From: Glandiceps talaboti
Taxonomy: Eukaryota; Hemichordata; Enteropneusta; Spengelidae
Assembly (NCBI RefSeq): GCF_964340395.1
Contig: NC_135569.1
Coordinates: 7,784,040 to 7,811,539, forward strand
Length of the DNA: 27,500 nucleotides
Direction: 5' to 3'
This document shows, one piece after another, positions 9,368-20,400 of this stretch. The notes beneath the pieces are model-generated. The model did no database searches. It was not told the DNA's origin and was given only the letters and a program-made list of their open reading frames with translations. The position numbers were made by a program, and so were the translations under genes. The first letter of the stretch is position 1; each line of letters starts with the position of its first letter.

Positions 9368-10625
9368 ATGGTTGTCGTGGAAACAGATGAACTTGACCCA
9401 CTGTCAGGTTTTGAAGTTGTTTTTAAGAATATCACCGTCAGTATAGAAGACAAACCAATACTACGAGGGATCAATGGTATTGCTAAGCCTGGAGAGATCC
9501 TTGCCATTATGGGACCATCAGGTAAGTGTCATCTTGTAATTAGCCACATTGGGTACCACCTTGAGGGGCTATTGTGTTGAGTTGTATCTGTCTGTCTGTC
9601 AGTCTGTCCATCTGTGCGTGCATGCATCTACCCTCACCTCTCTGGCATGCACCAACTGATTTCAACCAAACCTGGCACAAAGGTACTAGTTACACAGGGT
9701 AAAAACAATAGCTACAGACTCTGATGTTATTGGTGACATCATAGGAAATTGGGCTCCATACCCAGAATTCCCTACCATAGTGTCACATGCGTTTCACAAG
9801 CCATGATTATGGAAACTTAGTTGGAGGAAAGAAATAATAAATTATCAAACACAAGGTCACGTGTAGAACACTAACTGAATATGAGAAGTCGCTTTTGCGT
9901 ATTTTCCGATCTGGTGCATTTGACATCAAATTTGTCGAATAATTCCTTTTATTAAAGTTTTTTGGGGGGAAATGAATCGGCTGAGTAGTTTCCAAATGTT
10001 ACCAGGTCACCAGAGGTGTAAGCATTGTACGCAGTCAACGTAATTTGTAAACAGATCCTTCTGTTCTATGATTTTATCATCCACTTTTTGTGCCTCACCT
10101 TTGTTCACCTTTGATTTAAGAAACACTGAAAAGAAATGATAAGAGCATTCCGTTCACAAGTAAGACTCATTTTCTTATTCCTTACTTTACAGGTTCTGGG
10201 AAAACTACACTTCTGAATGTCCTAGCTGGCAGAAAAAATAAAAGTGACTTGGAGAATGGGACAATTACATTGAATGGTCAACCTCTAAGTAAAAGACTAA
10301 GACGAAGAATTAGTTATGTATTGCAGGAAGATGTCTTTTTTGATAATCTAACATTATATGATACACTAAGGGTGAGTACACAGTAATCTCATTTTCAATA
10401 ATCCAGCTTCTTACTGTAATTTCTTTTGGAATCAGCCTTTGATATATTTTTTTCACTAAAGTTTCAGAGATGTACATGTATATGTACAAACTTTATAGCA
10501 CAACTGAACAGAGTTTCAGTATTGCTATAGCAAAATGTGTGTGTGTGTGTGTGTCTGTATGTGTCTGTATGTGTGTGCATGTGACTGACTGTCTATGAGT
10601 GTGTGTGTGCATGTGTGTATATGTG

Positions 10626-10676
<51 letters not shown>

Positions 10677-13600
10677 ACTGAGCAAATCAAGCAATTGTGC
10701 AAGTTTGAAAACCAAATTGCCATAACAAATAACAGACAAGCTAAATTTCAAAAGAGATGGGTCATTTCTGAAGAATTTCAGATAATTATTTTGATTGAGT
10801 TGTGACAGATTTGTCACATTTTCTTTCTTCCACTCGGGATGGTCATCATGTTTTGTATGTTTCGTTTGCTCAGTTGTCTTTCTTTCATTTTGTCCTTGTG
10901 TAATTTTTTTTTAAAAGAGGAAAAAAAAAAGAAACTTTACAGTTGTGCTACAACACAACTGTGTGCTATTTTTTACTTTTGATAAATAAAACCACACACG
11001 TGCAATTTCTTGAGTAAGCCAACAACCCTGAACATAAAATAGGTTTTCTTATTTCATAATATCTTAACTTGTTATGTTCAGTTTTGTGCTTGCCTTATGT
11101 CTTTCAGTTTGCTGCCATGCTATGTTTACCAGCTACAATAACAAAGGAAGACAAATTGAAAAAAATGGATAATGTTATATCAGCGCTTGACCTTGGCAAA
11201 TGCCTTAAGACATGTAAGTTATAGAACTTTTACTTCCATAACATAGTAAGAGGTGCATTTATGAAGCTTTGGCATATTGACAACATGACAAATGTAGACA
11301 GGTTTTGTTCTATGTAATTGAATAGGCCATTATAGATTGCAAACAGGAAATTGAGAATACATCTCCCTCACTAAAATTGGAGGTATCATCACCTGATAGT
11401 GCCGTTTTCGTAAGAGCTTTGTTCCTTGGTATGCTGTGGAAGTGTAAATCAGGGATGTTTTTTGTATTGTTCAGACATCGAGGAAAGCAGCAGTGCTCTA
11501 TGATTAACCAAGTAACCTATACCATGTATACCCCCAAGGTACTCACAGACAGGAAGTAGAGCGCCTCCATGGCAAATTTTAGAAAGGCCTATTGTGTCAA
11601 ATGTTGGGTTTTTTATGACATACAAGATGGGGAGGGACCACAAGTAATGGAGAATTAGGAAAGAACACAGACACACTAAGGGACGATCACACTGTGTCAC
11701 ACAAGCTCAACAAGCAAACTATGTCCATTTAGGGTGTGAGGGGGTCTGGTGTCAATGCAATTTCTGCCTTGAAATGACATACACTATGATAAATTCTCTC
11801 TAACCTAGCATAAGAAAACTACAAATGTATATAAATAACTCAAATTTAGCAATTTGACAGGTGGAACCCCATGTAATAGCCTCCACCAGGCAGTGCCTGT
11901 TGGGGCAAATTAGTCATCTTCATCATTGAAATGTATTACAGAGCTTGGGAAGAAGGGAATGAACAACCTGGAAATGCTACATGTAATTATATTGATACTT
12001 ATTATCATTTGTATCAACAACATCTTGTACTGTATCAGTAAAACTCTGGATGAAATTTAAATGACAAATCATCCATATTTATAGAATTTAGAAATCTAAC
12101 TGATTGTCTTTTTATAGTGATTGGTAATACTGAACATAAGGGACTGTCTGGAGGAGAGAAAAAACGTGCAAATATTGGCTGTGAGTTGCTGACAGATCCA
12201 GCTGTATTGTTGTTGGATGTAAGTATATACTAATATTCATAATCATGCTATAGTCCTCAAAATTATACTTCAAATAATTACATATCAAAACTTCATACTT
12301 TTAATGCAAACACAAAATATAAATGTAATGATTGGACTTGCAAAGAATATTTTCTATAGTTTGAAAAAAGAAGACTCACAACATCATAAAAATTTTGTTA
12401 TTGTTGCTTGCTTTTTTCGCCCTTTGATACCTTTGACCTTGAAAGTTATAATTGTTTTATAAGTCATGTACTGAAAGGCTAGTTGCCTAGCTTGTACACA
12501 GAAATAAACGTATTACTATTATAATAATTGAGCTTATTTGCCTCCTTTACTGCACCATCCAAGACGCATACAAAAGCATTATTTACGTTTTATAAAATAA
12601 TCAAATCTACAGTGGAAGATGCCAGAGTGTCGTTTTTCGTTGCGTCTGGCTTGCGAGAATGTGATTATATAACAAACGTACCTGAGAAGTTACACTTCCA
12701 CATCCTAATGTACTACAGAATCTCTTAGTTCAGTTGTGCTAAAATCATGATTTCAGCTAAACCTACAAGGTCAATTCATCTGAAATTTGATGGGGTTGTT
12801 CCTGGTGCAATCTAGATGAAAAAGTATTCATGAAAAATTTTGGTCAAAATCTTCAAAACTACATGGCAGATATATACATTGAAAAAGGAACATTCTCATA
12901 ACAGCTTGGATTTCAGTATCAGTTGTGCACCATGCCATCAGTACTATATTCTTTGTTGCTGTACATTTAGACTGTCGACAGTCATTCGTGCCATTTTTGC
13001 TACGTTTTATCTAAAATTAAAGTCGCCTTGCTCCGATCCGGAGCAATACTATTACTGCATACTGATCAGCGATCAGCACTCACAGTTCGTGCCTTCGGCA
13101 ATCACAGTTCCTATCAGTACGCAGTAGTATTTAGTGCTACGGAGCCACACGACGACTTTGTTTTAGATGAAACGTAGCAAAAAAGGCATGAACCACTGTC
13201 GACAGTCTACTGTATATTGTACTCTGTTATTTTTGTTCCTTTTCTTGTGTACATTTTTTGTGCCAAATGAATAAAGAATAAAATAAATGAATCTATTTCA
13301 GGAACCAACCACTGGTCTTGATTCAAGCATAGCATTCAGTCTGATATCCTCTCTCAAGCAGTTTGCTAGAAGTGCAAACAAAACCGTCATCACTTCAATA
13401 CACCAACCTTCTAGTCAACTATTTCATTTATTTGATAAAGTTATGCTTTTACAAGATGGAGAGGTAAGTAGATTGTAGTTTCTGCAAAACACTCACATTT
13501 TGTCAATTTAATTGAATAATTTCATTCATGATTACAAAAATTAGTAGATTCCAAATCATAAAATAGTTTACTTGGCATGTAATAAATGAACCTAGGCATT

Positions 13601-14483
13601 TATAGCCTACCTGTTGACTGGAAGGACTATCGCTACTACACTATTCCACCATCCTAACTGTAGCCTACTTGTAGACTTGAAGGACTATCACTACTACACT
13701 ATTCCGCTATCCTAACTGTAGCCTACTTGTAGACTTGAAGGACTATCGCTACTACACTATTTCGCTATCCTAACTGTAGCCTACTTGTAGACTTGAAGGA
13801 CTATCGCTACTACATTATTTCGCTATCCTAACTGTAGCCTACCTGTTGACTTGAAGGACTATCGCTACTACACTATTTCGCTATCCTAACTGTAGCCTAC
13901 CTGTTGACTTGAAGGACTATCGCTACAACACTATTCCGCTATCCTAACTGTAGCCTACTTGTAGACTTGAAGGACTATCACTACTACACTATTTCAGCTA
14001 TCCCAACTGTAGCCTACTTGTAGACTTGAAGGACTATCACTACTACACTATTCCGCTATCCTAACTGTAGCCTACTTGTAGACTTGAAGGACTATTGCTA
14101 CTACACTATTTCGCTATCCTAACTGTAGCCTACTTGTAGACTTGAAGGACTATCACTACTACACTATTTCAGCTATCCCAACTGTAGCCTACTTGTAGAC
14201 TTGAAGGACTATCGCTGCTACACTATTCCGCTATCCTAACTGTAGCCTACTTGTAGGTCTATAGCAGAATGTCATTCATTTAAGGAAGCAAATCAATTTT
14301 CGTCTGTTAGTCACACAGCAGTAAAGTATTTGAGGGGTCTGTGTCTTGTATGGAGACTTGTATCCTTTATTTCCTTGTCTTTGTTTCAGACTGCTTATTT
14401 TGGTAAAGTTGATAGTATGATTGATTACTTTGACAACATTGGGCTACATTGTGCGGCACACTACAATCCTGCAGACTTTGTCA
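9368..14483 (+). CDS. ABCG-like exons 1-6: nucleotide-binding domain
   Basis: These exons encode residues 1-265. Walker A GPSGSGKT (49-56) is split by intron 1 after the first base of its second glycine codon (residue 52). The Q-loop glutamine is Q96. The ABC signature LSGGE is at 156-160. Walker B is VLLLD (176-180), with catalytic E181 starting exon 5, so intron 4 falls exactly between the Walker B aspartate and the glutamate. The D-loop is GLD (185-187) and the H-loop histidine is H214 in SIHQPSS. The segment DYFDNIGL...YNPADFV closes the domain. All catalytic residues are present, so the domain should be active. Only about 18 residues precede the first NBD strand, which is short for the family. 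Confidence 0.94.
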
Positions 14484-17400
14484 GTAAGTTTTATTCTATT
14501 CACCCCTTTCACACAGTCACTGTAGTTAAACCCATTATGGCAAACAATAGGAATATTCCATAACAACAAAATATAGGGAGAAACTAATAGAATCCCAATC
14601 GGCTTAGATGGAATATTTCACACGAGTTGGGGAATTTTTGTCTCACAGGAGCTTGCAGCTCATGTGAGACAATTCCCCAACTCGTGTGAAATATTCCATT
14701 TCTGTCCTTTGGTGTGTGAGATTCTTTTTCTCATGTCCCATTTTTTTCTGGTAGGAAAACAAGTTAAAACCGGGTTATTACTGATTGAAATAACAACACC
14801 AAGGACGTCTTTACTTTGTGTGTATCTTTTGTGTAACTTCGCAAAAACATATAGTTCCTTTAATTCACATTCATAACAACTAATTCCAGACACCGTATTG
14901 AGATCAAAACTGTCTTTACTCTCAAAGGCTCGCATCAGTATTATATACAGTAATAAATATTAAATTAGTAGAAAAATATGATCGTTTGAGTTTTTTAATA
15001 ATACTTTAATCAAACTGTGATGGTTAAGTGTTGAACATGTTTTCCAGTAACAGGTAGATTTCATGTTTAAAGTACATGTATATGTAGAATATGTGTAAAT
15101 AACAATCTATTTAAAAATTCTGAGCACTTCATTGATCTATATACTACTATTTATGATACTAGTCAGGCCTCAAAATTAACTTTTTTCTGTGGTATTCCTA
15201 GTGGGTTACCAATTTCAGCAATTGGTCACCTTAGGATGGTGACAAGTAGTCCCGTACAAGTATTCCTGATATGAAAACAGCATTCCTCTTTTGGAAAAAA
15301 AAGTCCTTAAATCTTCCATCCTTTAAATTATTGCATAATCAGTGGTAACCTGAGTGGGCTACCAGCTACAAATTGTGGTAGCCCCATGACAAGACTTGGT
15401 AGTCTGTGGACATGGGACTACTGTTAATTTTAAGCCCTGCTAGTGTAGAGTCAGTGTCTCAGTGGTGAAAATGACTGATACTTACAGGTACATGTATGTG
15501 TGTTCTAGAATTCAACACAAAAAAGTGGGAGCCTACCTCCAAGTGACAGTATTAATATTTTTGGACATGAATCTCTTTCAGTGGAAAAAATCAAAGGAAG
15601 TGATGAAGAAAGGAAATGTATCCTAGAATCTGGTAGGAAAATAACTTGGGAACCGTTAGCAGAGAGTGGACATCATAATGGAACACCTTCTCCTGCTCCG
15701 TTAGAAGACTTTGATGAGTTGGACTCGGTAGCAGTGAAAATATATGAAAATGGGGAAGATTCTATAGAAAAAAAGAAAAAGAAATGGCCGACAGGATTTC
15801 TGGATCAATACTTAATGTTAACAGTTCGTAGTTTTAAGCAAAGTAGAGGAAGTCTTCTTGGTAAAGTACGTTATATAGAGTGTATCCTTACGTCCATTGT
15901 TATTGCTCTGATTTGGTGGCAGTTGGATTATTCTGAAGAGTCAATCTATGCCAGACAAGGACTGGTAAGTCTATTTAGTGAAATGTACATCTATTAGACT
16001 ATTTGAAATGAAGACTAATTTTGCTTAACTGTCGTTTGTTCTTTTGTGAGTACCCGTTACCTACATCTGACGGAATACCATAGATTTTCTTGGACACAAT
16101 CTTGTACTTACGAGTAGCCAACCAGAATCCGTCTTACAATTTAACACTCAATGTGCGAAATTGAAAGAAAGAGAACCACCAAACAATAATGATAACATCA
16201 TTGTCTGCTCTCTGTGCTCAAGCTCTTTTCGAACAGAATGCCCTGAAAGAAGTAGTGTACCCATATGTTTTGGCACATTACACCAGGTGCATTACACATT
16301 CTCATTTGTTGAGTAAATTTACTCAGCACACTAATGTGGCTCAAGAAAACCTATGGTGTTGGTTCAGATGTAGACAACGGGCACTCACAAAAGAACAACA
16401 ACAAAATTTTTTGTTTTATTGATGTCATGAAATCATTGAATCTTTTATGGGGTACTTGTCAATGGTACCAAGATTAAGCTCTGTTTGAGATTACTTGAAA
16501 ACATCGTTCTTTGCACAACTGAACAATATCATTTATCAGGTTCATTCATGCTATATACCTGATAAAGCATCTTGTCCATCTGTCTGTCTGTCTGTCTGTC
16601 TGTCTGTGGAAGACTTAATGTTTAAAACCAATGGGAAGATTATTTTGATATTTGTAAATTGTTGGGAATGTTGCTTTCAATCTCTAGTTAGGGTATTGTT
16701 CAAGACCAAATAAACATGTGCCTAGCAACAAGACTAGTCCCATAGCAACAGTCAAATGATAGTGAGTATTGCAAAGTTAAAAAGAGGAATAGGTAGTCAT
16801 GTTGATAATCATGGTAGAAATGATCCCACATTTGCCCAGCAACAAGACCATGCCCATAGCAACAGTTAAATGGCTGTCCATTGCAAAGATAACAACAGGG
16901 TTGGTTAGTAAAATTAAATATCCAAAATTAAATGAATGCATCTATAACTAGCAACAAGACCATACCCCTTGCAACAACCAATTTTTCATCCATATTATTA
17001 TTTTAATAATTACTTTTTCTCTCTTTCGTTGCAGTTAATCTTTTTCTTTCCCTACTGGTGCTTTGCTATTACGTTGATAGCACTACTTGTATGTAAGTCA
17101 AACCCAGATATTTTATATAAAGAGACACTGCTTCAGATTTCCTCATCTATTAGCTAATGTTACATACATGTAATAACTAATAAACCAGCTTGTAATGTAT
17201 CTACAATATACTAATTTTGGTGTTCCAAAAGTTGTGCATAAAAGTATCACACTGAGATTCAGGAAAATTCCAGTACTTACACCCTAATTTATTGTAATTC
17301 TTTTTTTTTTACTCTGGGAGCAGAATTTTTTATTTATTGCTATGAACCCAGAGTCAATGAACATTCATTTGTGAAAATTGCACTGTGTGTGGCTTCTGAT

Positions 17401-20400
17401 TTTTTTTTTTTAATAACATGAAGTGACTTGTATTATTTTCAACACAAAGATAACAGACTTGTGGAAAAATATGCTTTGGAATCATATGAAATATACAATG
17501 CTTCAGTGTAATGAATACTGGGGAAAAATTTAAAGATACAGTTTCAGAATTTTTAATTACTCCGTTTCAGTACAACTCAAAGTCAAATCTATAGAAACGG
17601 ACACTCAGGGTGGCCCTATTAAGTAAAAAGGGGGAAGGTAGCTTCACGCGACCCCCCCCCCCCCTTGAATAATTTCTGTCATGAAAGAAGTGCTGCGTTT
17701 GTGTACAAGTGTCATCCTTGCCGCCATGACTGTTGATGACGTCGACAGTACAGACACTTGTTTATTTACTTGCCAGAGAGGGCACTGCTCCACAAAATGT
17801 TAGAGGTGGGCACAAAAAAACAATATTTTGATGACAGCTGAAATTTGGGTCGGCTGAGTAATGAGAAACAGGAAAAAAAAATAGGATCACGCTTACTACA
17901 TGATAGAGTTACTCTGTATTGAATTAAAATTGCAAAAGTTACTCTAAAACTTCCTTTCTATGTCTAGTTCCCTCAGAGAAGACAGTCATATTCAAAGAAC
18001 GGTCAGCAGGCATGTATCGTCTGTCAGCATACTATTTGGCAAAGTTAACAAGTGAACTGCCATTGGTCATTCTTCTACCAACTGTCTCTACCATAATTGT
18101 CTATTGGTCAACTGGTCTGAACCAATCACCTGGGGCGTTCTTTGGAAGCTGGTCTCTGATCATGTTAACCATTATAGCATCACAGGTGAGATGAATATTG
18201 TATTGTATTGTATTGTGTCATATTGGTATTGTATTGTATTATATCGTATTATATTATAGCATTACCAATTCCAGTGAATTTTGTGACGTCATCGCTGTAC
18301 ATTATTACTGATAATGTACTCCGTTATTGGGCATCGCGGCCCCGGAACGAGCATAACAATACACGCTTATGTCCGTAAGGCAATAACGGTGTGGGTATTT
18401 AAGAACAGGGAAATTATGGGGTAAACACCATAAGAATTTTTTTTAAAAGATTGAAATTAAAATGAAACAAATTTGTGTTCACAGCAGTTCATTGAAGTGT
18501 ATATGTGTATGTATGTGTACGTACGTGTGTCGCTATGATTAGTATTCAGCTTCCGGGCCAAACATGGCAGACGATGTTCAGGGCTGTGTATATTGTAGTT
18601 TCTCGGTCGACAAATTCACTGGAATTGGCAAAACTATAAAATAATAACAATAATGTACGTCCTCCCAGTCCATAATGGACTCAATAATGTACGCCCTCCC
18701 AGCCCATAATGGACGAAAGCAAACTTTGAACGACATAATGGGCAAGGCGACAGCCGAGCCCATGGAGTGCAAAGTTTACAATACGATACCATACATGCAA
18801 TACAATACGATACCATACAATATAATTAAACAATAATGTACGCCCTCCCAGCCCATAATGGACGAAAGCAAACTTTGAACGACATAATGGGCGAGGCGAC
18901 AGCCGAGCCCATGGAGTGCAAAGTTTGATTGTTTAATTATATTGTATGGTATCGTATTGTATTGCATTGTAGTGTATTGTGTGGTATCATATTGCATCAT
19001 ATTGTATTATGGTATTGTATTGAATGATATTGTATCGTATTGTAATGTATTGTATGGTATCGTGTTGTATCATATGGTATTGTATTGTATTGCATTGTAT
19101 TGCATCGTAGATTACACCTCATGGAATAATTTCTCTGAAAATTGAAGTCCATCAAATCTCTCCAAACTTTGCCATTTTTTACACGGCTACCTTTGAAGTA
19201 CTTAAAGAAATTCTAAGGTTCACAATCATGGTCTCAAGGAAACTGACAATCTTCTATTTGTGCATAGAGTTAGAATGGGTTAATTTTAATGTGACTTTGA
19301 CCTCTAGTGGTAACAGTTTTAATGAATTATGTGCAGTACTGGAGATGAAAATTTTTATGATAAAATTTTAATAACCTTCTCAAAGCCGATGTTCATAAAA
19401 AAAACCTCAGTGCATGAAGATGTGTTCGTAGTACAACTCATGAAAAAACACCAATGCATTCCCTTGCTTGTGGTAAGCAGGAATGAGACCAGTTTCATGC
19501 AAAGACATACAATGTAATTAGTGTGGGTAACTTATCAAAGTTTAAACACCACAGGAGCCTGGATCCCATGACTTTTTTTACTGATAGAATATTACATGTT
19601 ATAACAATGAAGTACGACTGTTAGTGTTACATTACAACTTCCACAGTGACAGATATAAACAAACTTATCAAAGCGTCCTGTGAACCTCCATCAGAGGTAC
19701 CCCTGTTGTTTTTGTATTAGTTGTGTTGTTTTTATCATGTTTTTTTCTAATTTTGTCCTTGGACGAATTTTTCCTTAACTCACCTAGTTATTTTTCTTCT
19801 TTTTCCCTGGAAATGCTGTTATTTCATGCCAGGTTTTGATGTTTGATTTTTCTGTAGTCTGTTGGTCAAACCATAGGGATAATATGGATGGATTTTGATA
19901 AGGCTTTATCAACAGCAGCAGTGTACATATTGGGTTGTTTGATGTTGGCTGGATTTTATATTAATACATATCCTACCTGGATTGAATGGCTACGATATGC
20001 ATCATACTTGTACTATACTTTCTCAGGTTTAATTATTCTGGAGTTTACAGACAATGGTCCTTTCTTGTGAGTAGTAATCTTATCTCATTTTTGCCGTTTT
20101 TAGCTTGAAAGTAAACTAAGATGTACTAGTTCTACAGGCATACAACTACTGACGTCAGATCATGGACGAATGAAACCTGTTACAAACAGGGAAAGTCAAC
20201 AACTGAATTTGATTAATAACACTTAGCACAGCATGTTGGAAGTACAGAGACTTTTATTACATTCCATCAGTTGATAAGAATAGTTTTATGGCCTCTTTAC
20301 ATAATGGTTCACAGTCACAAACAAATTAGAAGTTCCCCTGCCATTTCATGCACACATTAAAAGGCCATAAAACTGTTCTTATCCATGGTGTGTAATACAA

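Noticed and set aside
12840-13127. 95-codon plus-strand frame in ABCG intron 4
   Set aside because: It overlaps the left half of the TA-flanked MITE and lies in an intron whose removal gives a continuous ABCG frame.
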